Counted from the first letter of the stretch, positions 7,894 to 17,400 are shown. The stretch: DNA of 64,000 nt from Flavobacterium sp. MC2016-06 (GCF_009711165.2 NZ_WMID02000016.1:62001-126000); one strand, 5' to 3'. The notes: a model not told the origin generated them from the sequence alone. Numbers and translations are program-made.

Positions 7894-8631
7894 TTATAAC
7901 TCATTAATTAGTTCCGCAATTATTTCAGGTCTTAGAATTGTAGCTAATTTTGTTTGTTCATTTCTAAGATGAATTAGTCCAGCAAATTCTGATTTTATTT
8001 CTCCATTCTCAGAATAGTTCGTAAAAACCGGAGAGCCAGAAGTACCTTTTGTCAATGTTCCACTTTCATATGATACTACATAATTATCAAAATCTAATTC
8101 ATTTGTTTCAAAGTATCTAAGTGGTTTCTTATACTCGAATTTTAGGTTACCTTTAAATTCAGTTGGTTTTAAACTTTCTACATACAAGTCAAAATTATCC
8201 TCATTTCCATTTACAACACCAAATCCATAACATATAATTTTGGAGGGTAAGCAATTAGGTTGAATTTTTACGATTTTCAAATCATATTGTTTAGCTATAT
8301 CTACTTTATAAAAGTTAATGTCAAGATTTTTGGATTTTTCGGATTTAGAAATTGGGTTATTATTTATTTGCAAAAAATCTAATTTATTCGTTACATTATT
8401 ATGTAGTCTAATGTAAAAAAAATCTGCTGTTTTTTGAGTCGCAAACTTATCTTGAAAAAAATTGTGTGAAGCCGTAACCAGATAAGTTTGGTTATCTTTT
8501 TCAATAAAAAAACCTGTTCCTTGATTTATTTGATTATCCTTTACAGAAAAAAGGAAGTAACTAAACTCCTGAATTGGACTAATCCAGTTATTGGCTAAAA
8601 TCATAAGTAATATAAATGGTTTAAAAATCAT
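7894..8631 (-). CDS. Trypsin-like (S1-fold) serine protease, cassette 7
   Basis: 245 residues. A hydrophobic N-terminus (MIFKPFILLMILANNW) suggests export. The catalytic triad is readable: His in YLVTASHNFF, Asp in NLDINFYKVD, and Ser in LTKGTSGSPVFTN, the GxSGSP signature of trypsin-like proteases. The N-terminal barrel starts GTGFFIEKDNQTYLV. No PDZ domain follows, so it is not a typical DegP. It probably acts in the periplasm or outside. Stop 7 bp from attC-like site 6; start 66 bp from site 7. It is the proximal ORF of the array. Confidence 0.83.
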   Translation of the reverse strand: MIFKPFILLMILANNWISPIQEFSYFLFSVKDNQINQGTGFFIEKDNQTYLVTASHNFFQDKFATQKTADFFYIRLHNNVTNKLDFLQINNNPISKSEKSKNLDINFYKVDIAKQYDLKIVKIQPNCLPSKIICYGFGVVNGNEDNFDLYVESLKPTEFKGNLKFEYKKPLRYFETNELDFDNYVVSYESGTLTKGTSGSPVFTNYSENGEIKSEFAGLIHLRNEQTKLATILRPEIIAELINEL

Positions 8632-8697
8632 TGATTTTAATAAAATTTAAGTTGTTTCGTCAGGTTCTTGAATTCTCCATTTTTTCGGCAAAATTGC

Positions 8698-8826
8698 ACA
8701 CAACTTCCTGGCACTAAAAGAGGGGATTAAAGATGCGAGTTTTTTCCATTATTCACAAATTTCCCAAGTACAAAACTATCTTTAAATTCAATCAAATACT
8801 CAAATCTCCTATAATGGCTGTTAACA
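8698..8826 (-). repeat. attC-like site 7 (right-most)
   Basis: 129-bp copy, a few bases shorter in the left arm (AAAAGAGGGGATTAAAGATG). Left end ACACAAC, right end GTTAACA. It should close a cassette to its right, but 8827-9137 contains no leftward ORF, so that cassette is lost or was never there. Confidence 0.72.
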
Positions 8827-9137
8827 ACAGTTATTTTAATTTTAAACTTTATTTACTACTTGGTTAAGTATTAAAGTCTTTTAAATGTAACTTTTTGTTT
8901 TTTATTAGCTTTTAATTATAGTTTCTTTAACAGCAACCAAAAAACAAAGCAATAGTTTTACACTCTTAAATTTAACATTTATGAGAATAAAACTATAATT
9001 ATTCTCTGTTGTATAGATATGTAGTTTGATTGAATGACTGAGTAAATAAATTGCCCAAATTCGGCAAGTTTTAGATTAAGTGGTTTAAAGATAATATTAT
9101 TTTGGTCATTGATTAAGACGAAATAGAGGTACAATTT
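8827..9137. other. Gene-free stretch at right border of the array
   Basis: 311 bp, very AT-rich. It holds an imperfect hairpin with arms ATAGTTTTA / TAAAACTAT (about 8950-8994). No integrase fragment, attI-like site or ORF is seen. The right part must carry the promoter of the ECF sigma gene. Confidence 0.6.
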
Positions 9138-9659
9138 ATGGACAATAGAAAAATTATAATAAATCTAAAAAAAGGTAATGAGGCTTCATTCAAAGAAGTT
9201 TACCTTAATTATTATGATAAACTGATAAATATTGCCAAACGATTTAATTTCACTGTTCTTACTCCTGAAGATTTTGTTCAAGAAACTTTTTTAAGACTTT
9301 ATAATAAAAGAGAATTATTGAATGAAGATGTTTTGTTTGATAAACAATTGTATACAATCTGCAAGAACATCATTATCAATCATCTTAACAGAGAAAATAA
9401 AATAATACAGCTTGATTCTTTAAAAGTTGAAATTGCCGATGAAGAAATCGAAACTGGAGATTTTGAAGAAAAAAGAGAAAAATTATACAGTTTCATAAAG
9501 CAGCTTCCCGAGCAGCAGCAAAAAATATTTACTTTACACAAACTGGAAAACCTTAGCTATAAGGAGATTGCATCGCTTACAGAACTTTCTGAAAAGACGA
9601 TTGCCAATCATATTTATCTTGCCAGTAAATTTATTAGAAAAAAAATCGAAAACCATTAG
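9138..9659 (+). CDS. ECF-type RNA polymerase sigma factor
   Basis: 173 residues, normal for group 4 sigma factors. Region 2 (residues about 20-85) includes LTPEDFVQETFLRLYNKREL, and region 4 (about 115-165) includes LPEQQQKIFTLHKLENLSYK and the helix-turn-helix IASLTELSEKTIANHIY. It directs polymerase to specific promoters when released by its anti-sigma factor. It is followed by a small ORF, a FecR-like anti-sigma gene and a TonB receptor with an STN signalling domain, the standard three-part cell-surface signalling layout. Confidence 0.92.
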   Translation: MDNRKIIINLKKGNEASFKEVYLNYYDKLINIAKRFNFTVLTPEDFVQETFLRLYNKRELLNEDVLFDKQLYTICKNIIINHLNRENKIIQLDSLKVEIADEEIETGDFEEKREKLYSFIKQLPEQQQKIFTLHKLENLSYKEIASLTELSEKTIANHIYLASKFIRKKIENH

Positions 9660-9704
9660 GAACTTTTTCATTCTCGTTTGTTATATATAAAAACAGACAT
9701 AGAA

Positions 9705-9914
9705 ATGGATATAGAAGTTTATAAAACGGACGTAAAAACAAAAGAAGATGCAACTCATATTGTGACGCTTCTGCAATTTGTTATTTCCGATTGTATCATG
9801 CATTTTGATATGAAGGGTTCAGATCCTATTTTAAAAATTCAGACCAATAGAGAAATCAAAGAAATGGTTTATGGTGTTTTTAATAAACACGGATTTTATT
9901 GTCAAAAATTATAA
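9705..9914 (+). CDS. Small conserved protein between sigma and anti-sigma genes
   Basis: 69 residues from the ATG at 9705 (an upstream TTG at 9678 is possible but less likely). It begins MDIEVYKTDVKTKEDATHIV and ends HGFYCQKL. The pattern, a beta strand, a helix, a strand with DPILKI, a helix, and GFYCQKL, suggests a ferredoxin-like fold of the heavy-metal-associated type without the CxxC metal motif. It resembles the protein at 35797-36009 (MVEVFKTNV..., ...LGYTCIKLEE). The 45-bp gap after the sigma gene and the 12-bp gap before FecR place it in the operon. Its role is unknown; it could sense or tune the signalling pair. Confidence 0.7.
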   Translation: MDIEVYKTDVKTKEDATHIVTLLQFVISDCIMHFDMKGSDPILKIQTNREIKEMVYGVFNKHGFYCQKL

Positions 9915-9926
9915 TGCCTCAAAATT

Positions 9927-10766
9927 ATGGACGAGAATAAATTAGATGAAGAATTAAAAAAGATATGGGATGAAAAACCCAATGTACATTCTAATGATAT
10001 AAAAGAAGATTCTTGGGAAGATTTCCGTTCTAAGGCTTTTCCTTCTAAGAAAAAAACTTTTTCATGGCGTAATTACGCCGCTGCAGCTGCTGTAATTGTT
10101 ATGCTTATTGGAACGGGAATTTATCTGATTAAAGATCCATTTAAAAATGATATTTCAATTGCAGGAAATGTTATTGAGAATACGACTTCTGAAATCAAAA
10201 CTATTACGCTTCCAGATAGTTCAAAAGTAGAATTAAGTCCTCATTCTAAAATTGAATTTGCAAATAATTTTTCAATCAACAGAAAAATTGAAATGGAGGG
10301 AGAAGCTTATTTTAAAGTTAAAAAAGATAAAAAACATCCTTTTGAAGTTTTTTGTAATGAGACAACAACAAAAGTATTGGGAACATCTTTTACAGTAGTT
10401 GGACAAGATAAAACAGGAGTTATTGTTATGCTTTACGAAGGAAGCGTTCAGATGAATGTAAAAGGTCAGAGTGAAAATTGGGTTTTAAAACCAGGCGAAA
10501 AGTTTACATACGGAAATGGTAATCCTGCTATAGAAGAGTTTAACAGATTTACAGATTTCGACAACGAAAAATTAAGCAATGTGAGTACTTATATCGAAAA
10601 GAATTACGGTTACAAAATGATAATTCCAGCGGAATATAATGACCAGCGAATCACATTAAGAATAACCAAGAAAGAAGATTTAAAAACGATTATTCAATTA
10701 ATATCAGAAATGTATAACCTAAAATTTGAAGTAAATGAGAAAGTAAAACAGATTACTTTTCAATAG
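9927..10766 (+). CDS. FecR-family anti-sigma factor
   Basis: 279 residues. The cytoplasmic N-terminal part (residues 1-45, with DSWEDFRSKAFP) is followed by one membrane helix (NYAAAAAVIVMLIGTGIYLI, about 47-66). The periplasmic FecR domain has ITLPDSSKVELSPHSKIEF, GEAYFKVKKDKKHPFEVF and VLGTSFTV. The C-terminal domain (about 200-279, DUF4974-like, QRITLRITKKEDLKTIIQLI) contacts the receptor in known systems. It should hold the sigma factor inactive until the TonB receptor downstream binds its ligand. Confidence 0.92.
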   Translation: MDENKLDEELKKIWDEKPNVHSNDIKEDSWEDFRSKAFPSKKKTFSWRNYAAAAAVIVMLIGTGIYLIKDPFKNDISIAGNVIENTTSEIKTITLPDSSKVELSPHSKIEFANNFSINRKIEMEGEAYFKVKKDKKHPFEVFCNETTTKVLGTSFTVVGQDKTGVIVMLYEGSVQMNVKGQSENWVLKPGEKFTYGNGNPAIEEFNRFTDFDNEKLSNVSTYIEKNYGYKMIIPAEYNDQRITLRITKKEDLKTIIQLISEMYNLKFEVNEKVKQITFQ

Positions 10767-10773
10767 AAAAGAA

Positions 10774-10835
10774 AAGGATGCACTAGCCGCGAAACTACAC
10801 ATCCTTCCCATAACAAGTATAGTATAAAACTATAC
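10774..10835. promoter_or_regulatory. Two hairpins in the FecR - TonB receptor gap
   Basis: The 100-bp gap has an AAGGATG / CATCCTT inverted repeat (10774-10806) and then GTATAGT-ATAAA-ACTATAC (10817-10835). Neither is followed by a good T run, so attenuation, RNA processing or an operator seem likelier than a simple terminator. Confidence 0.45.
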
Positions 10836-10866
10836 CATTTATTAATATTCAAAAATACAAAAATTC

Positions 10867-13479
10867 ATGAAGCATATAATTTCAGCATGCTTTTTTTTAC
10901 TCAGTTTGGCTGCGTTCTCTCAAAATGTAACGGTAACTGTAGATAAAACGATTACTCTAAAAGAATTCTTTAAACAAATTGAGAATCAAACAGATTTTAA
11001 ATTTGCTTTTACAGATCAAATTGATACCAATCAACAATACTTTACAAAAAAAGGCAACTATACCAATATGCGAATAGAACAGCTTATTTATGAGTTGAAT
11101 AAGACTTCGATAGTACAATTTTCTATTGTAGGCAATAATATTTTTGTAAAGCAGAAATCCCCTAAAACAGCTAAAAAAAAAACGAAGCTAACTGGTAAAG
11201 TTTTAGATAATACAGGTCATGGCGTTATTGGTGCCAATATTTATATTAAAGAATTAGAAGTTGGTTCTACAACAGATAAAGATGGCTTTTTTGAGATTGA
11301 AGTGCCAAAAGGAAATTATAATGTTGCGATCAGCTATGTTGGTTTTAAAAATCAGGAAAGACAAATCATAGTTTCTGATAATATGTTTGTAAATTTTAAT
11401 TTGGAAGATGACAGTCAGCAGCTCAATCAGGTAATTGTTACAAGTTCCAAAGCTGTTGACGTTAAAAATACACAAATGAGTGTCAACAGACTTTCGATGG
11501 AAGATATTAAGAGAATTCCGGCTGCAATGGGGGAGCCGGATCCCTTAAAATCTTTACTGACATTGCCAGGAGTTACAAATGCTGGAGAAGCTTCATCAGG
11601 TTTTAATGTGCGCGGTGGTGCAGCAGATCAGAATCTTATTTTGCTAGACGGTGCTCCTGTATTTGGTGATTCTCATATGTTTGGTTTCTTTTCCATTTTT
11701 AATGCCGATATGGTTAATAGTTTAGATTTATATAAAGGAGGGATTCCTTCTAAATATGGGGGCAGAGTCTCTTCTGTACTCGACGTAAACCAGCAAACAG
11801 GAGATTTTGAAGATTTTAAAGTAAACGGAGGAATTGGTCTAATCTCAAGCCGACTTTCGGTACAAGGTCCTATAAAGAAAGGAAAAGGTTCATTTATAAT
11901 TGGCGGACGTACTTCTTATGCGCATCTATTTTTAAAATTAACCGACCTTAAGACCGTAATTATGTTTTATGACCTGAATGCTAAATTAAATTATCGTTTT
12001 GATGCCAACAATACGCTTAGTTTTACAGGTTATTTAGGAAATGATCGTATCTATTTTAGCGATCAAGTAGATCTTAATTTTGGAAACACTATGGGGATTT
12101 TAAGCTGGAAACATAAATTCTCAGATAATTTAGATAATAACTTAGCTGTTTTTTATAGTGACTATAAATTTGACCTTGATTTAATAATTCAGGATTTTAA
12201 ATGGAAGAATACTATTCAAACGTATGGCTTAAAATACAATTGGAATCAAAGACTAACTCAAAATTTTAAATTAAACTACGGAATTGAAGGAACTTATTAT
12301 AATTTCAATCCTGGAACAGTACAGCCTACAACTTCAGATTCGCAGTTTAATTATCAGCAATTGGATAAGAAATATGCTTTCGAATCTTCTGCTTACATCG
12401 ACTTTGAACATCAAATTACAGAAAAACTAAACCTTCGATACGGACTTCGTTATAGTTTATTCTATCGCTTAGGAAACGAAGAAATAAGCACTTACGATAA
12501 CGGAAATTCGGTAGTATATAATCCTTTATACAACATCTACGAGAAAGGAACTCCAACAGGAACAATATCGTACAAAAGTGGTGAGACTATAAGTAAATTC
12601 AACAATTTTGAACCACGTGCTGCATTATCCTATACTTTTAATGAAAATGCTTCTGTAAAAGCGAGTTACAACAGAATGGCGCAATATATTCATATGTTAT
12701 CTAACACACAATCGCCGTTACCCATGAATATCTGGACACCAAGCGGACCATTTGCGAAACCGCAGCTGCTAGATCAATTTGCATTAGGATATTTTAGAAA
12801 TTTCAGCGATCGTGATTATTCTTTTGAAGGAGAACTGTTTTACAAAAAGATTCAAAATCGTATCGATTATGTAGACGGTGCAGATATATTGGCAAACAAC
12901 AATATAGAACAAGTAATCTTGAGTGGTAAAGCAAGATCGTACGGTATGGAATTATTATTTAGAAAAAATACGGGACGCTTTAACGGTTGGATTTCTTATA
13001 CATTGTCAAGAGCAGAACAAAAAACGCCAGGAAGAACGGCACAGGAACCGGGTATTGCCAATGGCGAATGGTATTTATCAGGATACGACAAATTACATAA
13101 TTTAAGTATTGTGGGCAGTTATAAATACAGTCCGAAATGGTCTTACAATGCTAATTTTTCATTGCAATCGGGTCAGCCGGTAACGTATGCAAACGGATAT
13201 TATGAATTTGATGGATTCAATGTACCAAATTTTACGCTAAGAAACGGAAGTAGACTTCCCCTTTATCATCACTTAGATTTAGCGGCAACTTACACACCCA
13301 AACCCGATAAAAAGAAAGGATGGCAGAGCTATTGGGTATTTAGTATCTATAATATCTATAACAGACGAAATGCAGCATCAATAACCTTTTCAACCAATGA
13401 GGATACAGGAACAAACGAGACCAAAAAACTATCTATCTATGGATTGGTTCCAGGGGTTTCTTATAATTTTAAATTTTAA
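10867..13479 (+). CDS. TonB-dependent outer-membrane receptor with STN signalling domain
   Basis: 870 residues. Signal peptide (MKHIISACFFLLSLAAFSQ); STN domain (about 22-98, TITLKEFFKQIENQTDFKFA) that signals to FecR; carboxypeptidase-regulatory-like domain (about 106-180, GKVLDNTGHGVIGANIYIKE); plug (about 190-310, RIPAAMGEPDPLKSLLTLPG and FNVRGGAADQNLILLDGAPV); then a 22-strand type barrel ending YGLVPGVSYNFKF. The ligand is unknown. The partner is a DUF4249 lipoprotein rather than SusD, which argues against a standard polysaccharide locus. It works with the ECF/FecR pair upstream to switch on transcription when ligand is taken up. Confidence 0.93.
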   Translation: MKHIISACFFLLSLAAFSQNVTVTVDKTITLKEFFKQIENQTDFKFAFTDQIDTNQQYFTKKGNYTNMRIEQLIYELNKTSIVQFSIVGNNIFVKQKSPKTAKKKTKLTGKVLDNTGHGVIGANIYIKELEVGSTTDKDGFFEIEVPKGNYNVAISYVGFKNQERQIIVSDNMFVNFNLEDDSQQLNQVIVTSSKAVDVKNTQMSVNRLSMEDIKRIPAAMGEPDPLKSLLTLPGVTNAGEASSGFNVRGGAADQNLILLDGAPVFGDSHMFGFFSIFNADMVNSLDLYKGGIPSKYGGRVSSVLDVNQQTGDFEDFKVNGGIGLISSRLSVQGPIKKGKGSFIIGGRTSYAHLFLKLTDLKTVIMFYDLNAKLNYRFDANNTLSFTGYLGNDRIYFSDQVDLNFGNTMGILSWKHKFSDNLDNNLAVFYSDYKFDLDLIIQDFKWKNTIQTYGLKYNWNQRLTQNFKLNYGIEGTYYNFNPGTVQPTTSDSQFNYQQLDKKYAFESSAYIDFEHQITEKLNLRYGLRYSLFYRLGNEEISTYDNGNSVVYNPLYNIYEKGTPTGTISYKSGETISKFNNFEPRAALSYTFNENASVKASYNRMAQYIHMLSNTQSPLPMNIWTPSGPFAKPQLLDQFALGYFRNFSDRDYSFEGELFYKKIQNRIDYVDGADILANNNIEQVILSGKARSYGMELLFRKNTGRFNGWISYTLSRAEQKTPGRTAQEPGIANGEWYLSGYDKLHNLSIVGSYKYSPKWSYNANFSLQSGQPVTYANGYYEFDGFNVPNFTLRNGSRLPLYHHLDLAATYTPKPDKKKGWQSYWVFSIYNIYNRRNAASITFSTNEDTGTNETKKLSIYGLVPGVSYNFKF

Positions 13480-13483
13480 CGAT

Positions 13484-14323
13484 ATGAATAAAGCAGTAAA
13501 AAATAATTTCAAAAGTAAATCACTAGCCTTATTTAGTCTTCTTTTTGTTTTATTGTTATCCTCTTGTGAAGAGGTTGTAAATCTTGATCTTGAAACGGGT
13601 GAAGCCAAAATAGTAATTGACGCTGAAATTCTTTGGAATAAAGATACTGATGGAAAGACGCAAACTATAAAAATTAGTAAAATGGCGCCTTATTACGACA
13701 CAAGCACACCAAAAGTTTCAGGAGCACAGGTTAGAGTTCAGAATAGTGAAGGAGTAGTTTTTACTTTTACAGAAACAGAACCGGGTTCTTATGTTTGTAA
13801 TGACTTCATACCAGTTCTTAATACAGATTATACACTTTTTGTTGAGGCTGAAGGAAAAAGTTTCACAGCTGTTGAAAAGCTTACTTCCGTAACTCCAATT
13901 AATAAAATAGAGCAGAGATACATGCCAGATGTATCAGGTCCTGACTTATTAGTACTTTCCGTTTTTTATAGCGATCCTGTAGATCAGGAAAATTTTTACC
14001 TGACTTATTTCACAACCGATTTTTTAAAAATTCCCTATTATGTAATATCAAAGGATGATTTTTACAATGGCAACGAAATAAAAGACGAATTCTCTGATGT
14101 TGATTTAAAACCAGGGAAAACCGTTAAAATCGTTCATCGTGGAATTTCAAAAAGTTATTATAATTATATGAATCTAATTTTTCAAGCATCAGAAGCAAAT
14201 CCGTTTGCGACATCACCAGCAAATATTAGAGGAAATATTATCAATACTAAAAACAACAGTGATTTTGCATTAGGATATTTTAGACTTTGTGAGGCAGTTA
14301 CGACTTCTTATACAATGAAATAA
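13484..14323 (+). CDS. DUF4249-type outer-membrane lipoprotein
   Basis: 279 residues from the ATG at 13484, 4 bp after the receptor stop. An upstream start at 13397 would lie inside the receptor gene and lose the signal peptide. Lipobox: LFVLLLSSCEEVVNLDLETG, with Cys about residue 25. The mature part has repeated Ig-like strands (AKIVIDAEILWNKDT, VSGAQVRVQNSEG), typical of DUF4249 proteins paired with TonB receptors in Bacteroidota. It probably acts as a surface lipoprotein helping the receptor capture its ligand. A strong terminator follows. Confidence 0.85.
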   Translation: MNKAVKNNFKSKSLALFSLLFVLLLSSCEEVVNLDLETGEAKIVIDAEILWNKDTDGKTQTIKISKMAPYYDTSTPKVSGAQVRVQNSEGVVFTFTETEPGSYVCNDFIPVLNTDYTLFVEAEGKSFTAVEKLTSVTPINKIEQRYMPDVSGPDLLVLSVFYSDPVDQENFYLTYFTTDFLKIPYYVISKDDFYNGNEIKDEFSDVDLKPGKTVKIVHRGISKSYYNYMNLIFQASEANPFATSPANIRGNIINTKNNSDFALGYFRLCEAVTTSYTMK

Positions 14324-14350
14324 ATTTAAAAATATTGAAGCAGAACTAAA

Positions 14351-14385
14351 AAGCCTGAGAATATTAAATTCTCAGGCTTTTTTTG
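14351..14385 (+). terminator. Terminator after the receptor operon
   Basis: Stem AAGCCTGAGAAT / ATTCTCAGGCTT (12 bp), 5-nt loop, then a T run. A-rich DNA on the left means it could also serve the converging leftward glycosidase gene. Confidence 0.88.
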
Positions 14386-14400
14386 GTTCTGTAATCCACA

Positions 14401-17400
14401 CTAATTCTCCTCTGAATTTTCTTGTAAATTGAGAGGTATTTCTCCTTCTTTATTTAAATCGGAGTCGGTTATTTCAGTAGTATTCAGAAGCAGATCCTGA
14501 TAAAAAGTTATATTGCGTACGTTTACGGGATCCCATCCTCCGTTGGAAATACGGTGTAATTCGATATAATAAACTCCCTCTTGCAGATAAACATCACCCA
14601 ATTGCTTAATTTGATAGTTTGAAAAATCACTATTAACTGTCGTAAAGGGAAAAATAATACTTAATCTATCTTTTATCATCAATTGAAATTTGCCTGAACA
14701 ACCAGCTAGCTCACTTTGCCAATGGTAAATACCTTCTTGATTCACTTTGACTCTCCACGCGGCATAAGCATCTGGATTTGTCCATCCGCCAATGTTATAG
14801 TTAGGAGCATGTTCTATCATAATTCCAGTTCCATGCAATATTGCACTTTGGGCAGGAAGAGTTAGCGTTTTATCAGCATTTTGAATGATTATAGGAGTTG
14901 TATCAATCTTGGGATGAATTGAAACCTGACGTACATTTACAGGGTCCCAGCCTCCGTTTGAAATACGATGTAACTCGATGTTATAAATACCAGCAGGTAA
15001 ATTAATTGTTCCAAGAGATAAGGTCTGATATTTATTAAAATCAGCTGTTGCGGTTGTAAATTGATATGGCCCTTGATCGACTCCATCAACTTTCAATATA
15101 AATTGTCCAGAATAGCCGGCTGCAACTACATCCAAAAAGAAATTTCCAGATTGAATAACTTCAACATGCCAAGTAGCAAAACTAGTATCATTAATCCAGC
15201 CTCCTAAATTATAGAGCGGTCCATTTTCAATCATCAATTCGGTTGTTACAGCATCGACTGCATTTAAATTGAGTATATCATCCTTAGATTGTTTAGAAAA
15301 GGTGAAAAGAATATTCACAATTTCTGACATCTCTAATACAATGGTTGTACTGATGCTGTCGAGAGGTGTGTCAGGTACCGGAATGATATATCCCGAAGCA
15401 TTGTCGTTGGGTATAATATTTAAAGCTGTTTTGGTAGTATCAGCAAGGAAATACGCTTTAACAACACTTCCTTCTCGTAGATTTGGAACAAGTAAATTTC
15501 CATCATGAGGCCAATTTTCGGCAAATACATGTAGGTAAAGATATTGTGTGCTGTCTACAATTTTGCGGGTAGCTCGTCCCCAAGGCAATTGTGTGGTATA
15601 CGGACTTGGCTGTGCTTTTTCTATTGCCATTTTGTTGACAGCCATCCATACCGCAAACCCATCCAGCCTGTTTATAGCTTCAGGCGGAAATGTTCCGTCT
15701 GCTTCGGGGCCTATATTAAGCAGAAAATTACCGCCTTTACTCACAATATCAATTAATTTTTGAATTAAATCTTTTTCAGTTTTCCAGCGAGGATCATAAG
15801 CGTCATATCCCCAGTTATCATTCATCGTCATACAAGTTTCCCAATCTGATCCATCTCCGTTTGGAGGCATATTAGGAATATTTTGTTCAGGTGTAGTATA
15901 ATCTCCAGTCAAACCATCATTCATTCGATTATTGAATATCAAGCGGTCTGATCCGGGAATATTTTTAATTGCTTTCATCATTCGGTAACGAAATTCGGGC
16001 GTGCTTCCACCTCCCATATCCCACCAAATCAGATCAATATCATAATCATTAATCATCGTTTGGATATGAGGAATTACAATAGTATCGGTATATTGTGCCT
16101 GTTCGTAATAAGAAGCCTGGTGATTTGGTGTTTCATTCTGAGGCATCCATCCCATTCCTCCCGGATTCATCCAATCTAGACATTGCGAATAATAAAACCC
16201 AATTTTCAATCCTGCTGCATGAGCTTCAACCACCAAATTTTTCAAAATATTTGCTGCAATATTAGTATCATCCTGAATGTTGTATCCCACGTGATGTGTA
16301 TGCATCAAAGCAAAACCTTCATGATGTTTGGCAGTAATGACAATATATTTCATACCAGCATCCTTTGCCATTCTTATCCACTCGGAAGCACTAAAATTTT
16401 CTGCTGTAAAATTTTGCTGCCATCGCGTTTTATATTCGGCTCTGGGAATTTGGGCAGCAAACATAATCCACTCAGAATATGCACCTTGTTTGTAAGGCTC
16501 TCCTGTTTCAGGATCGGTTTTAATAGTTCCATCTGGATTAATCCATTCAGGGCGATAAGACGAATAATAATCTTTCATCCAATAATCGGGTCCAATGTAC
16601 GGACCAGATTTCATTAAAGTTGGTCCTGTATAATGTCCTGCCAGTCCAGAGTACGCACCCCAGTGTAGAAACAGCCCAAAACCTGCTTCACGCCACCAAG
16701 CCATCCTTTGATCTTTGTGCAGTTTGGTTTCTTCAGTTGTTACATAAAGACTAGTACTCATCTTAGTGGAAATATCCAAATTGTCGTTTCGACCTCTTAC
16801 AGTAAAATAATAAATATCAAATGAATTTAAACCAGTTATTACTACAGAATTGGTGGTAACATTCTGATAAAAAACACCTTCCTTAAATACGTCGTATGAA
16901 GTTACTTTAGAAAGCACATCCCATGATAAAGAAATAGAGTTAGTTTGAATATTCGTCGCTTTCAGTTCTTTAGGATTATTGTTATAGAAAGGATTAAGAT
17001 CAATTTCGGTATCACTAAAAGTCAGCTCATCAATATAAATAATATCTCCAATTGCATGGTTAACAGTAAAATCGGGCTGAAGGCTAAATCTAGTAATATC
17101 TTTTACCTTATTTGACAATAAATCAAACACTACTACTCCCCATTCGTTTTGTTTATCCAGTGGGCTTTGAGATAAGAATTCATTGTTTGGCCCATTTGAA
17201 ATATTAGCTTTTATTTGCGAATTCGGATTGTTTCGATAATATTTCATATATAAATACTTATACTCAGAAAGTGTCACATTTAGAGTACAGTCACACCCTG
17301 CCCACATAGCAGAATTTCCAGTCCGTTCAAATTTTAACACCTTCTTACTTTGATTTGATCCTGTTCTGTCTGGATTATCAACAACCTCAGCCTGCATATC

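Larger units (their letters stand above)
1400..8826 (-). mobile_element. CALIN-like array of gene cassettes (attC-like sites, no integrase in window)
   Basis: Seen: nine leftward ORFs separated by a repeat of 129-133 bp present in seven full copies (2033, 4449, 5738, 6367, 7056, 7754, 8698), one degenerate copy (about 1411-1470) and one half copy (5103-5130), all in one orientation. Each repeat is a large imperfect palindrome whose ends resemble integron core sites (GTTATGC, GTTAGTG, GTTGTGT). ORF stops lie 5-25 bp before the repeat, as in integron cassettes. In five cassettes, the first bases and the bases at the attC end are inverted copies (11-14 of about 15), with sequence specific to that cassette. 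Inference: the units were inserted and excised by an IntI-type tyrosine recombinase encoded elsewhere, or lost. Non-coding mobile palindromes are the main alternative. Confidence 0.75.

Noticed and set aside
7781..7972. Rightward ORF of 63 codons
   Set aside because: Same repeat-derived peptide, then antisense to the protease gene.
2033..8826. CRISPR array
   Set aside because: The regular repeats are 129-133 bp and the material between them is whole genes of 130-2300 bp, not spacers. No cas genes.
1159..8826. tRNA-anchored integrative element
   Set aside because: No repeat of the tRNA 3' end was found at the far border and no phage-type integrase is present.
13397..13483. Upstream start for the DUF4249 lipoprotein
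   Set aside because: It overlaps the receptor gene by 80 bp and would remove the lipoprotein signal. The ATG at 13484 gives a proper lipobox.
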